Shown: positions 7,848-16,807 of the stretch, one piece after another
How positions within the stretch are numbered: the stretch's first letter is position 1
Layout of the letters: each line of letters begins with the position of its first letter
Assembly (NCBI GenBank): GCA_945873105.1
Contig: CAMCBW010000008.1
Coordinates: 1 to 64,000, forward strand
Length of the DNA stretch: 64,000 nucleotides
From: Tangfeifania diversioriginum
GTDB lineage: Bacteria; Bacteroidota; Bacteroidia; Bacteroidales; Prolixibacteraceae
Reading direction: 5' to 3'
Notes under the pieces: model-generated
The model's input: only the letters and a program-made list of their open reading frames with translations
Database searches by the model: none
Told to the model about the DNA's origin: nothing
Translations under genes and position numbers: made by a program

Positions 7848-10004
7848 TTATCGTGTCATGAATTTCCAGGTTACATTGCCAAGATTATCCGGCAACCCTT
7901 TCAACGGCTTGGAAACAGACCCCGCTAATTTACCTTTTTTATCGATGGCAACAGTAATTCTCCGCCACGAATAGAGACCTTTTTCGTAGTCAAAAGTTTC
8001 TCCGTCATCGTCGTAGAGTTCATAGCTGGCTGGTTTGTTTCCATAACAACGGATTTCGAGGTCGAACTTCTCACCCTTGGCCGGTGAATGGAGCACTGGC
8101 GGCATCATGGGAATGATTCCTCCCTCCTTGACAAATACCGGAATTTTATCCAATCCGGCAGTGACCTTGATTACCTCGCCCTCACCTGCCAGTATGCCCG
8201 TGTAGAAATCGTACCATTTGCCTTGCGGCAGGATCACGGTTCTCTCGGTCTGACCCTTGAAGAGCGGGGCAACCAGCAGGTATTCGCCCGCCATGTACTG
8301 GTCTTTGACCTCTTTTGTGACAGCTTCGGCATAGGGGTTTTCGCTCAGGTTACTGTTTTTTAGCTCTGTCTGGACTTTTGCAGCAAAACCAGGTTCGAGG
8401 TTCATGGCACGGAAGGGAGGGGTACCTTCGAAATGGTATTTGGCAAATTCGGAGTAAAAATAAGGCATCAGCTGCATCCGCAGCAGGGCAATGGCCTTTA
8501 CCTCCTTCTCTACTTCCGGGAATGACCAGGGTTTGGTGCCATCCGACCAGGCATTGATCATTGCCATGGGGGAGAAACAGACGCTTTGCATGCGGCGCAC
8601 CCACTCTTCGCCGGTCTTGGACCCACGCACCTCAGGTGTCCAGAGAACACCCGAGAAACTACTGTTGATCAGTGCCGTGATGAAATCTTCGTGGCTGTAG
8701 TAGTCGTTGTAGATCACATAGGGAAGTGATACTCCTCCGGCATTGGAGGCCCGAACCAAACCAAAAGTCCGGCTGTTTTGCCGGCGGTAGAGATCGGATG
8801 TCATCTTCTGCAGCATGACTCCATAGGTCTGGCGCAGCTGTTCGGCACTATTCCCTGAGGGAAATTTGGCGACATCGGGCCACAGCCAGCGGTCGTATCC
8901 GTCGCATTCATCTACCTTGTAGCCACTTATGCCGATGCTTATCTGATCTTTCAACAGTTGATCGGAATAAATTTTTCTGGCTTCAGGAAGGGTCAAATCA
9001 GGGACAATTCCTCCCCAGACGGTATGCGTTCCCGACAAGGATTTTAGATTCCCGTAGATTGGGGAGTCGGGAGAGAGGTAGGGATTGGTCCAGAGGTTGA
9101 GCCGGATACCCATCGCCTGCATGGTTTTTACGAATCCAACCGGATCGGGAAACCTGCTCTTGTCCCACTCCAGGGTACAGGGATAGGATTTGCTTTGCCA
9201 GCCTGGTTCCAGACCAATAAAATCGAGTGGATAACCTTTTTCAGCAAAGGCTTTGGCCTCTTCCATTACCTGATCGGCTGTAAACAGGGATCTTACCCTT
9301 TGGGTGAAGCCCAGTCCCCAGCGGGGAGGGAGGCACCCTCCGCCATTGAACAGGTTGAAGCGGCGCACCGCATCGAGTGGAGTGGGGCCGGCAAAGAGGT
9401 AGATGTCGGTCCCGGTAGTCGGAACCACCATCTCCACCGCATCGGAGTAAGGCTGTGAGTTCCATTTTTTATCGGTATTGCGGTCTTTTGGCTCCGGGGC
9501 ATTGGGACTATCCTTCCGGACGGCCGTGCCTGCATAGACTGTGATGTACCTGGCGCTGTTGACAAAGACGCCATAACCCTGGCTCGAAACGTAAAATGGA
9601 ACCGGGGCATGGGTACGGCCGTTGTCGGTGCCACCATAGTGGTCGACATGTAGTTGCAGGATTTTACCCCTTTGCTGCACCGTTTTAAAATTCAGTCCAA
9701 AACCATAGAGTCTCTCCTCCTTCATCAGGGGGAAGCGGAGCATGGTTTTTCCATCTATGATTTCGGCTGCAATCTCCCCTTTGGGCAGAGGGAAGGTACC
9801 CGTGCCAAGTCGGCCCAGCGCTTCCATTGCAGGTTTTGACTCAGCTGCTGACAGCAAATCAAACTTATCGGGAATTCCGGCAGTCGCTTTCCATACGCCG
9901 GGTGCAACCTCCGTCCAGGTTAGATCCTGGGATTTTCCAACGGTTGAACAGAGGAGGATAAGTACAAGTAGATAAGTGCGTAGTCTTTTAGATTTATTAT
10001 ACAT
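7848..10004 (-). CDS. GH31-family alpha-glycosidase
   Basis: The product is 718 residues with a signal peptide (LLVLILLCSTVGKSQ). An N-terminal beta-sandwich precedes the (beta/alpha)8 barrel, which starts about PPRWGLGFTQR. The predicted nucleophile is Asp365 in GYKVDECDG, an atypical setting because classical GH31 has W-x-D-x-N-E. A C-terminal beta-sandwich follows (VILPQGKWYDFYTG, FVKEGGIIPMMPP, YELYDDDGETFDYEKG). Known GH31 activities include alpha-glucosidase, alpha-xylosidase, alpha-galactosidase and sulfoquinovosidase; I cannot choose among them. It sits between a fucosidase/esterase group and a rhamnosidase, which suggests side-chain trimming of a heteropolysaccharide. Confidence 0.85.
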   Translation of the reverse strand: MYNKSKRLRTYLLVLILLCSTVGKSQDLTWTEVAPGVWKATAGIPDKFDLLSAAESKPAMEALGRLGTGTFPLPKGEIAAEIIDGKTMLRFPLMKEERLYGFGLNFKTVQQRGKILQLHVDHYGGTDNGRTHAPVPFYVSSQGYGVFVNSARYITVYAGTAVRKDSPNAPEPKDRNTDKKWNSQPYSDAVEMVVPTTGTDIYLFAGPTPLDAVRRFNLFNGGGCLPPRWGLGFTQRVRSLFTADQVMEEAKAFAEKGYPLDFIGLEPGWQSKSYPCTLEWDKSRFPDPVGFVKTMQAMGIRLNLWTNPYLSPDSPIYGNLKSLSGTHTVWGGIVPDLTLPEARKIYSDQLLKDQISIGISGYKVDECDGYDRWLWPDVAKFPSGNSAEQLRQTYGVMLQKMTSDLYRRQNSRTFGLVRASNAGGVSLPYVIYNDYYSHEDFITALINSSFSGVLWTPEVRGSKTGEEWVRRMQSVCFSPMAMINAWSDGTKPWSFPEVEKEVKAIALLRMQLMPYFYSEFAKYHFEGTPPFRAMNLEPGFAAKVQTELKNSNLSENPYAEAVTKEVKDQYMAGEYLLVAPLFKGQTERTVILPQGKWYDFYTGILAGEGEVIKVTAGLDKIPVFVKEGGIIPMMPPVLHSPAKGEKFDLEIRCYGNKPASYELYDDDGETFDYEKGLYSWRRITVAIDKKGKLAGSVSKPLKGLPDNLGNVTWKFMTR

Positions 10005-10043
10005 ATAATGAGGTGATTAAAAAATCTGAATCATTGCTTTTCA

Positions 10044-10192
10044 TTGCCCGGAGGGCATTAATATCCATAGAAAACAAATGTACATTAACCGATTGTCCGA
10101 CAGGACATAAATTAGAAAGGGTTGATTCCCTCGCGGGAAATCTGTCTTCAAGAATTCATTTTCTATGGATATTAATCTCCTCCGGAGAATAG
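10044..10192. repeat. Long intergenic palindromic element
   Basis: An 18-base sequence ATTAATATCCATAGAAAA (10057-10074) recurs exactly inverted at 10159-10176. Small GC hairpins flank and fill it: GCCCGGAGGGC on the left, TCCCTCGCGGGA inside, CTCCTCCGGAG on the right. This modular build is like the MITE/REP-type repeats of Bacteroidota. It fills most of the 10005-10206 gap between the GH31 gene and the upstream esterase gene. No gene is evident in it. Confidence 0.75.
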
Positions 10193-10206
10193 CCGAATTG
10201 AATTAC

Positions 10207-11037
10207 CTATTGGTTTGTTAGTCGGAGTAACCCATAGATAAAACTGGCAATCTTCACCGAGAAATCAGCATAATATTTCACCGGCGTATGTTCCCCTCCT
10301 TCGATGGTGACGAGTTCATTCCTTATTTTGTTTTTATCGAGTTCCTTCGTCAGCTGAAGGGAGTTTTCGTAAGGCACCAGTTTGTCGGCAGTCCCGTGCA
10401 CCGTGATGATAGGCGGATCATTTTTATCGATCCCGGCAAACATATAGGTTGAATCGGGGCTTCCCCAAAGATTGACAAGGCCGATGATGCCGGATTTGTC
10501 CCATTTCTCGGCTGTACTATTGTCCTTGCAGCCAAAGTTTACCGCCAGCATGCCACCCGCAGAACCACCTCCGACGATGATTTTTTTGGTGTCAATCTTT
10601 AATTTCTGCTGGTTGGATTTGATCCAGTTGAGCCCTGTCATGGCATCCTGAATGGCATCCCCGATGGTTCCCTTTTTGTCTTCCCTGGGCGCATTCCTGA
10701 TGCGGTAGTTGATGGAGACACATACGTAACCTCTTTGTGCAAAATCTTTTGCAAACTTTACGATGTAACTCTGTTTCTTGTCGTTACCTGGTCTGAAACC
10801 TCCGCCATGAAACAGCAGGATGACGGGCCGCATGGTTTCAGTATCTCCTTCCGGAGCATAGATGTCCAGCAACAATTTTTCAGATTTTCCTTCAAAATTG
10901 ACTACTTCGCCAAATTCGACATCTTCCTGGATAGCCACTTTTTCGAAAATGGGCTGCAGGTAGCGGACGGAATTCTGTCCTTCAGATTTATATCCTTGCA
11001 GGATCAACACTATAATAATTCCAATTATCTTTTTCAT
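10207..11037 (-). CDS. Secreted alpha/beta-hydrolase esterase
   Basis: The product is 276 residues with an N-terminal hydrophobic export segment. It has the HGGG oxyanion motif (LLFHGGGFRPG, about residue 77), the nucleophile elbow VGGGSAGGM (Ser at about 159), an Asp-containing TVHGTADKLVPY segment and a late GGEHTPV histidine. This is the BD-FAE / carbohydrate-esterase-like layout seen in hemicellulose and algal PULs. It probably removes acyl groups from a glycan, but acyl type and sugar are unknown. It follows a GH29 gene across a 33-base hairpin. A similar esterase is at 48014-48901. Confidence 0.8.
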   Translation of the reverse strand: MKKIIGIIIVLILQGYKSEGQNSVRYLQPIFEKVAIQEDVEFGEVVNFEGKSEKLLLDIYAPEGDTETMRPVILLFHGGGFRPGNDKKQSYIVKFAKDFAQRGYVCVSINYRIRNAPREDKKGTIGDAIQDAMTGLNWIKSNQQKLKIDTKKIIVGGGSAGGMLAVNFGCKDNSTAEKWDKSGIIGLVNLWGSPDSTYMFAGIDKNDPPIITVHGTADKLVPYENSLQLTKELDKNKIRNELVTIEGGEHTPVKYYADFSVKIASFIYGLLRLTNQ

Positions 11038-11050
11038 ATTTTGCTTTTTT

Positions 11051-11083
11051 AGACCTTCAAGGTTTTCAAAACCTTGAAGGTCT
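11051..11083. repeat. Perfect intergenic hairpin between fucosidase and esterase
   Basis: AGACCTTCAAGGTTTT and AAAACCTTGAAGGTCT form a stem of about 15 bp with almost no loop. On the transcribed minus strand the stem is followed by A residues rather than T residues, so it does not look like an intrinsic terminator for this operon. It may affect relative expression of the flanking genes. Confidence 0.75.
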
Positions 11084-11090
11084 GTTAGTA

Positions 11091-12524
11091 TTAATCCAGC
11101 GCCCCGGTTTTCATCTTCTTCTTAGCCCCTTCGGAAAGATTGGCTACGGCGCCTTTGACGGTGACCTTGATCACTGTGGCGATGGCATCCGGAGCATTTT
11201 CAGGCAGTGCAATGGTCATGCCATCGGGGGAGCTTTTGCTTTTCAATGCAGATCCGCTGGCAAGGATTACAGCTGACTTTACCGGTTGGTTCAATCCGGG
11301 TATGACCAGTTTGCCATCTTTCGGCCAGTCGAAGACCGAGAAATAGAGGAGGGTGTTTCCGTCGGACTCCTTTTTCGTACAACGGCCCCAGGGCAATATC
11401 CCGAAAGGGGAGGCCTTGGTGGCATAGATTGCTTCGCTGTTGACTTTCATCCAGGCGCCCACCGCTTTCAATCTGTCGATACTGGGTTGCGGAATCTGTC
11501 CGAGGGCATCAGGGCCGACATTGAGCAGGTAATTACCTCCCTTGGAGGCAATGTCGCAAAGGTTACGGATCAGCGTTTCCGGTGATTTCCATTTGTCGTC
11601 GTTGGTTCGGTAGCCCCAGGTTCCGTTCATGGTCATGCAGGTTTCCCAGTCCCTGCCATCCAGTTCGTCAGCTCCGGGAATTTTTTGCTCCGGTGAACCT
11701 GTATCGCCCGGGAAATTGGGCCGTTTCAGCCGGTCGTTGGTGATAATGCCTGGCTGAAGTTTCAGCAGTTCCTGCAGCTTCAGGGCATTTTCATCGGTCA
11801 TCCCGGTAGGGGTGTCCCACCACAACACCGCCACCTCTCCGTAGTTGGTCAGCAACTCCTTCACCTGCGGAATGGCGACCCTGTTGACGTACTCGTCCAT
11901 GGTAGAGGTTAGTTGTGCAGGATCCCAATGCCCCTTGTTGGCGGCAGTATAAGCATCAATTCTTGTTGAATCGGGATTTTCCCATCCTTCGGCTGAAACC
12001 TTTCGGGCTACAGCGCCGCCTGGATTGTTCCAGTCCTGGGCCTGGGAGTAGTAGAATCCCAGTTTCATGTCGTGTTTTTTGCAGGCTTTGGCCAGGGCCT
12101 CAAGGACATCCTTTTTGTAGGGGGTGAAGTCGGCAATGTTGAATGTGCTGGCACTGGATTTGAACATGGCAAAACCATCGTGGTGCTTGGAGGTGATGAC
12201 GATGTATTTCATGCCGGCCTCTTTGGCCAGCAAGACCCAGGATTCGGGGTTGTATTTCACCGGATTAAAGGTCGAGGCAACCTGTTGGTATTCGGCCACC
12301 GGTATTTTGCAGCGGTTCATGATCCACTCTGCACCACCTCTTTTCTGCTGGTGTCCGTGGTATTCACCACCGAAAATGGCATAGGGCCCCCAATGGATAA
12401 AGAGACCGAAGCGGGCTTCGCGCCACCACTGCATCCGCTTGTCACGGGATTCTTTGCTCTCCTGGGAGATGGCTCCCTGGATCAGGAACAAACCGATAAA
12501 TAGGATCAACAGGCACTTCTTCAT
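11091..12524 (-). CDS. GH29 alpha-L-fucosidase
   Basis: The product is 477 residues with a signal peptide ending near GAISQ. The GH29 barrel begins at RMQWWREARFGLFIHWG. The motif SKHHDGFAMF follows, and the predicted nucleophile is Asp237 in VLWWDTPTG. GH29 enzymes release terminal alpha-L-fucose with retention, in the periplasm or at the cell surface. The C-terminal domain is a short beta-sandwich. A second, larger GH29 enzyme is at 19670-21559. Two GH29 genes and a GH95 gene point to a fucose-rich substrate. The gene lies about 60 bases after the SGNH hydrolase gene and is probably in the same transcript. Confidence 0.92.
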   Translation of the reverse strand: MKKCLLILFIGLFLIQGAISQESKESRDKRMQWWREARFGLFIHWGPYAIFGGEYHGHQQKRGGAEWIMNRCKIPVAEYQQVASTFNPVKYNPESWVLLAKEAGMKYIVITSKHHDGFAMFKSSASTFNIADFTPYKKDVLEALAKACKKHDMKLGFYYSQAQDWNNPGGAVARKVSAEGWENPDSTRIDAYTAANKGHWDPAQLTSTMDEYVNRVAIPQVKELLTNYGEVAVLWWDTPTGMTDENALKLQELLKLQPGIITNDRLKRPNFPGDTGSPEQKIPGADELDGRDWETCMTMNGTWGYRTNDDKWKSPETLIRNLCDIASKGGNYLLNVGPDALGQIPQPSIDRLKAVGAWMKVNSEAIYATKASPFGILPWGRCTKKESDGNTLLYFSVFDWPKDGKLVIPGLNQPVKSAVILASGSALKSKSSPDGMTIALPENAPDAIATVIKVTVKGAVANLSEGAKKKMKTGALD

Positions 12525-12588
12525 CTGGATAGTATCGTTTTAGTTTAATCTTCGGTCAATCGATAAACATCAATGGTCTTGTTGTCCC

Positions 12589-13233
12589 CTATTTTTGAAG
12601 AACTGAACGGATGGTTTCCACCAGTGGTGCAGCCAAAAGTTCATAGCCGGCATCCGAATAATGGACATTTCCCGGTTTGGAATTTTGTGGATGGATGGTT
12701 TGCGATGCGGTATAAAGATCGATCACCTGAATGCCATTCTTTTTCATCACCTCCAGGGCTACCTGGTTGTATTGTGCCGGATCCTCCACTTTTCTGCCGG
12801 CAGAGTTTTCAGGAACCACAGTGGTGGTCACAAAAACCAGTACTGCGGTGGTCTCCTTTAATTTTGCCACAATTTTCTCAAGGTTGGTGCGGTATTGATC
12901 GAGGGTTACCGAGACCTTTCCGGTTACATCGTATTTGTTCTGGGCATCCTTGTGTACCAGGTCGTGCAAGCCGAAGTTGAACAGGACCATGTCCCACTCC
13001 CGGTTGCCGAGCCACACCTCCAGACTGTCGACTCCCCGGACCGTAGAACCGCCATTCCCCGGGTTGTGTGCCACATTAATGGCCGGTGCAAGGGCTTTTT
13101 GAACATAGGGGGTGTACCCGATGGAGATTGAATCGCCTATGATCAGTACATTTTTGACTTGGTCGGTGGTGGCGGCCAGGCAGACCACACTTAGCAGGAT
13201 CAGGGCCGTTCGGAAAATGGATTTCGTACTCAT
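12589..13233 (-). CDS. SGNH/GDSL-family secreted hydrolase
   Basis: The product is 214 residues with a signal peptide ending near CLAAT. The block I motif is IIGDSIS with Ser at about 35. An oxyanion Gly lies in NPGNGGSTVRG. FNFGLHDL occupies the block III position, and the terminal Asp/His pair is probably within NVHYSDAGY. Length and domain order match SGNH acetyl- or other acyl-esterases of PULs. It may deacetylate the same glycan that the neighbouring fucosidase trims. The block III Asn normally seen as GxND is replaced by GLHD, a mild deviation. Confidence 0.8.
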   Translation of the reverse strand: MSTKSIFRTALILLSVVCLAATTDQVKNVLIIGDSISIGYTPYVQKALAPAINVAHNPGNGGSTVRGVDSLEVWLGNREWDMVLFNFGLHDLVHKDAQNKYDVTGKVSVTLDQYRTNLEKIVAKLKETTAVLVFVTTTVVPENSAGRKVEDPAQYNQVALEVMKKNGIQVIDLYTASQTIHPQNSKPGNVHYSDAGYELLAAPLVETIRSVLQK

Positions 13234-13266
13234 TTTTTGTCTGGATAATTTTAGATTTGACTTATT

Positions 13267-14160
13267 CTAGTCCGGCTTATTGGATAATTGGTTTACAGCT
13301 TTGAAATTTTTATTGTTTATCAATGATCTCATCTGTGTAATGGCAATGCGGTTGAGTTGTGTTAAACGCTCACTTTGGGTCAATTGTTGATGGATTAAAA
13401 CCGCATTGATACTTTCCATATTTGAGAGTACCACCAACTGTTCGATGGTAGCATTATCGCGGATATTTCCTTCGCTATCAGGATTTTCGTTTCGCCATTG
13501 CTGTGCCGTTTTTCCAAACAAGGCAACATTAAGCATGTCAGCCTCATTGGCGTAGACAAAATTGATTTGTTGCCTGGTCAATTCGGCAGGTACCAGGTTT
13601 TCTCTGATTGCGTCGGTATGAATGTGGTAATTAATTTTGGCCAAGGTCCGTTGAAGACTCCAACCTAATTTCAGCCGGTCATTCTCATCATCTTTTAAGC
13701 GTTGAAATTCTTTGATTATAAATAACTTGAATTCAATAGATATCCATGAGGCAAATTCAAAAGCAATGTCTTTGTGTGCAAAAGTACCACCATATCTACC
13801 GGATTTAGAAACGAGTCCGATTGCGGCAGTTGATTCAATCCACTTCTTTGGTGTCATCGTAAAACTATTAAGTCCGGCTTGTTTTCTATACCCGTCGAAT
13901 TCGACGGGTTTAAAATCGGGATTATGCATTTGTTCCCAAAAACCCAAGAGTTCGATGGTATTCCTATTTCTAAGCCAATTTTTAATGATATCATCCGTAT
14001 GCTCAGCATCTTTATATCTTGCGATGTCAGTAAGTGATAAATAATCTAGAAGCCCACCTTGAAAAACGATTATCTCAGTCCCTTTCACATTAATCACTCT
14101 ATTTTTTGCCATATCAGTGATTTTTTCTGGCGGACGAATTTGACCGCTGTCTTGCAGCAT
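13267..14160 (-). CDS. KilA-N domain-containing protein
   Basis: The product is 297 residues with no signal peptide. An N-terminal KilA-N-like DNA-binding domain (GLLDYLSLTDIARYKD, NWLRNRNTIELLGFWEQ, GRYGGTFAHKDIAFEFASW) is followed by a helical C-terminal part. Such proteins are widespread in Bacteroidota as stand-alone genes of unknown role, related to phage anti-repressor proteins. ATG at 14160 is the longest start; ATG at 14112 (MAKNRVINVKG) fits homologues better. It is the only gene here unrelated to glycans and is cytoplasmic. It separates the enolase-superfamily gene from the esterase group. An AT-rich gap of 170 bases lies upstream. Confidence 0.82.
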   Translation of the reverse strand: MLQDSGQIRPPEKITDMAKNRVINVKGTEIIVFQGGLLDYLSLTDIARYKDAEHTDDIIKNWLRNRNTIELLGFWEQMHNPDFKPVEFDGYRKQAGLNSFTMTPKKWIESTAAIGLVSKSGRYGGTFAHKDIAFEFASWISIEFKLFIIKEFQRLKDDENDRLKLGWSLQRTLAKINYHIHTDAIRENLVPAELTRQQINFVYANEADMLNVALFGKTAQQWRNENPDSEGNIRDNATIEQLVVLSNMESINAVLIHQQLTQSERLTQLNRIAITQMRSLINNKNFKAVNQLSNKPD

Positions 14161-14330
14161 TAAGTTAATGAATTTTAATGAATTATTGGCAAAATTTTAA
14201 CGAAATATTCTTTGTTTGCATCGAATTTTAATCTGTTGCCGCTTTGTCATTTTTGAAAGATGCATTTCACTGAAGTTATCCATCCTGCTGGTAGCAATAG
14301 TCCTGAAAATATCAAATGCACTTGAAATTG

Positions 14331-15737
14331 TTATTTTTTCTGAGCCGCAAACATCTCCTCGTAATGGGGCATGGGTTCAAAGATTCCGCCACTGGTTCTG
14401 TAGAATTCGTCTGTCAATTCATAGACCCCTTTGGTGGCCTTCACCCAGGCGCCCTCCTTACCAGGATGATAGCCCATCATGGTGTTCCAGTTCTTGTAGT
14501 TCTGGTGCCCATTGCTTTCGATCAAACCGAGATTTTCCAGTCCGGGGAAGGAGCCTAACCTGGCTGCTACATTTTTGTTCCAATCCACCAGGATGGGATT
14601 CACAGTCAGGTCGGCGCAGAAGCAGGGGATGTTCCGCTCGTGGGCGGCTTGGGCGATCTTCATGGTCATGCTCAGGGTTTTGGCAATGGCTTTCAGGGCG
14701 ATGGCTTTGTAACCCATTTGTATGCGCTTGATGGCATCTTCATCGGTATGGGCGCTCTCATCGGAAGCCAACCTAACGGGAATGTCCGATACATCGAATT
14801 CCAGCTCTTCAGCAAAAGGTTCCTCGATGATCGCAATCTGGTCGAACGCCCCGATTTTTCGGGCATGGTCGATCAGTTTCAGCAGGGTCTCCTTCTTTTC
14901 GTACCGGCCATTGGCATCAAAATAGTAGGGCAATTTGCCATCTTTGGAGTAGGAAGTCCTTACCATTCCGATGGCCTGGTGGATGGCCGTGAGTCTGGCC
15001 TTGTCCTTTTCGAGCATCTCCTCCTGTGTGCCTGGTTGGCCGATCTTGATTTTCATGAAGAAATATCCTTGTTCGACAGCCTCCCGGATTTCACCTACCG
15101 GGATGCTGTAGGCCATCAGGGGTATCGCTGCTGCTTGTTTGTGGTGGTTGGAGAGGGCCGGCAAGTAGGCTTTCGGGATGATTTCGTCAAAGGTTTTCAA
15201 TCCATTCTCTGCGGCATAGAGCAACCAGGCTGCGTTGTCGGTACCTACGAGCGCATTCAGGGCGAAGGTCTTGCGGAGTTGCTGATTGGCGGTGATTTTC
15301 TGTCCGTAGGCATAGACTTCCGGAAGAATGTTGTCGAGCAATTCGATGGGAGTGGTGAAGCTCTGCCCCTTCATGATCTGGAGTACCCGCTCTGTCAGGG
15401 CAAACATCAGGGCATTGCCGCCACTCTCGGAATGGGCTGCAAAAACCTGCGCGTCCGACCAAAGCACATTCTGGGTACATAGTCCTATGGAATGTTTGCC
15501 CGAACTGCTCTTCAGGTAGTTGACGGTTTGCCAGATTTCGGTCATAAATCCGCCCTTGAAACCGAAAGGCCGGATCAGTGGTTCCCGCTCAAAATTGGAG
15601 CCAACGTCGGAGATGGTGATAGATTTGGCTTTGGCCTGAAGTGCCGGACTGCCCATTGCTTCAAATCCGGCCAAAGTAGCAGTTCCTGCAACACCGGTAG
15701 TTCTCAAAAATTCTCTTCTGGAGGTTGGTATAGTCAT
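14331..15737 (-). CDS. Tat-exported enolase-superfamily (mandelate racemase-like) protein
   Basis: The product is 468 residues. The N-terminus has SRREFLRTTGVAGTATLAG, a Tat-type signal. The C-terminal barrel shows the superfamily pattern: MKIKIG (barrel lysines), YFDANGR (first metal Asp), IIEEPFAEE (second metal Glu), LASDESAH (third acidic ligand) and ALKAIAK. Characterised relatives dehydrate or racemise sugar acids such as fuconate, rhamnonate or galactonate, normally in the cytoplasm; export is unusual. A possible role is processing of an oxidised sugar released outside the inner membrane. It lies 18 bases after the VOC gene. Substrate is unknown. Confidence 0.82.
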   Translation of the reverse strand: MTIPTSRREFLRTTGVAGTATLAGFEAMGSPALQAKAKSITISDVGSNFEREPLIRPFGFKGGFMTEIWQTVNYLKSSSGKHSIGLCTQNVLWSDAQVFAAHSESGGNALMFALTERVLQIMKGQSFTTPIELLDNILPEVYAYGQKITANQQLRKTFALNALVGTDNAAWLLYAAENGLKTFDEIIPKAYLPALSNHHKQAAAIPLMAYSIPVGEIREAVEQGYFFMKIKIGQPGTQEEMLEKDKARLTAIHQAIGMVRTSYSKDGKLPYYFDANGRYEKKETLLKLIDHARKIGAFDQIAIIEEPFAEELEFDVSDIPVRLASDESAHTDEDAIKRIQMGYKAIALKAIAKTLSMTMKIAQAAHERNIPCFCADLTVNPILVDWNKNVAARLGSFPGLENLGLIESNGHQNYKNWNTMMGYHPGKEGAWVKATKGVYELTDEFYRTSGGIFEPMPHYEEMFAAQKK

Positions 15738-15755
15738 TGGTAATTCGCTTGATTG

Positions 15756-16724
15756 TTAATTGGTTACTGCTACATATTTCAAAGGTGGCGCATCAGAAGA
15801 TGGAACCTTCTTCCCATCCACCGTTTTGGCCTCCATGATCTCCACCCTGGTGCCATCCGCATCGTAGCAGTTGATCTGCCGTTTCCGGTTGATACCGGTT
15901 TTCAGGGCGGTGGTGGGTTTCAAACCTTCGGGCAGTTTCCTGGTAGCCAACGTGGCTTCTGAAACAGCTACGTCATTTACTTCTAAACAGATATGGTTCA
16001 TGGTCCCCATCGAATTTGCAGTGGGTTCCTTGTCGTAGAGCATCAGTTCGATGTAGTCGTTGCCATCGGGAACCTTCAAATTGACCCAGGTCACATTTTT
16101 CCCATCCCGGCTTCCCCGCCAGGTCTCCTTGAAGCCAAGTATGCCGCAATAGAAGGCGATGGCCTTCTCCAGGTCGGGAACCATGAAACCAACGTGGCTC
16201 ATCCGGGTGGCGATTCTTGTGTCGGGCATATCCTTGCCAAGCGATTTGGCCGACATGCTGTTGGGTTCGTATTGAACCATCTCGCAGATGGTACCATTGG
16301 GATCCGTTACGAAATAGTTGGAGTTGCCTGTCCTACCTTTGGGTGTTGTTTCCGGCACCTTTATCCCCTTTGATGCCAGGTATTTGCGCATAGCTTCAGC
16401 ATCGCTGGTCTCCACCGAAAAATGGTACATGCGGTTGCCCCCTTGTTTCCTTTCGGGAAAAATCTCCACAAACTGACGGTCATTGATCTTGATAAAGGCA
16501 AGGGCCAGCTCTTTCCCGTTAGGGGTCATCAAGGAGAAGGCTTCGGCAAATCCCAGGTATTCCTTGTAGAATTGGCGGGTGCTCTCCACATCTTTGGTAA
16601 AGAAGGCAGCATGGGCAATTCCGGTAATGGGTGGCCGTTTGATGCCCTTCTTTGCCTGGAGGGATGTAGTAATAAAACAGGCAGATAATATCAAAATTAT
16701 AAGGATAGGAGATATTTTTTTCAC
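15756..16724 (-). CDS. Exported two-domain VOC (glyoxalase/dioxygenase-fold) protein
   Basis: The product is 322 residues and starts at GTG. The N-terminus (ILIILILSACFITTSLQA) is a signal peptide and could also be read as a lipobox. Two VOC domains follow: one from GIAHAAFFTKDVE to FVTDPNGTICEMVQYE, the other from MSHVGFMVPDLEK to YDADGTRVEIME. Metal ligands of the family (His on the first strand, Glu on the last) appear in both. VOC enzymes catalyse isomerisation, epimerisation, C-C cleavage or lyase reactions. Being exported next to an enolase-superfamily enzyme and an exported TIM-barrel protein, it may act on a keto or enol sugar intermediate. Confidence 0.8.
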   Translation of the reverse strand: MKKISPILIILILSACFITTSLQAKKGIKRPPITGIAHAAFFTKDVESTRQFYKEYLGFAEAFSLMTPNGKELALAFIKINDRQFVEIFPERKQGGNRMYHFSVETSDAEAMRKYLASKGIKVPETTPKGRTGNSNYFVTDPNGTICEMVQYEPNSMSAKSLGKDMPDTRIATRMSHVGFMVPDLEKAIAFYCGILGFKETWRGSRDGKNVTWVNLKVPDGNDYIELMLYDKEPTANSMGTMNHICLEVNDVAVSEATLATRKLPEGLKPTTALKTGINRKRQINCYDADGTRVEIMEAKTVDGKKVPSSDAPPLKYVAVTN

Positions 16725-16807
16725 TCGTAAATAGTTTAATAAATGAAAATTTAGTTCAATAAATGCTTAAAAAGCAGCATCCCATTTTCCAATTTACCCC
16801 TAAATCC

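Noticed and set aside
11051-11083. Reading the perfect hairpin as an intrinsic terminator
   Set aside because: On the transcribed minus strand it is followed by A residues, not T residues.
14640-15482. Plus-strand open frame of 280 codons
   Set aside because: It is antisense to the enolase-superfamily gene, and its residues show no family motif; high GC at third positions of the real gene explains it.
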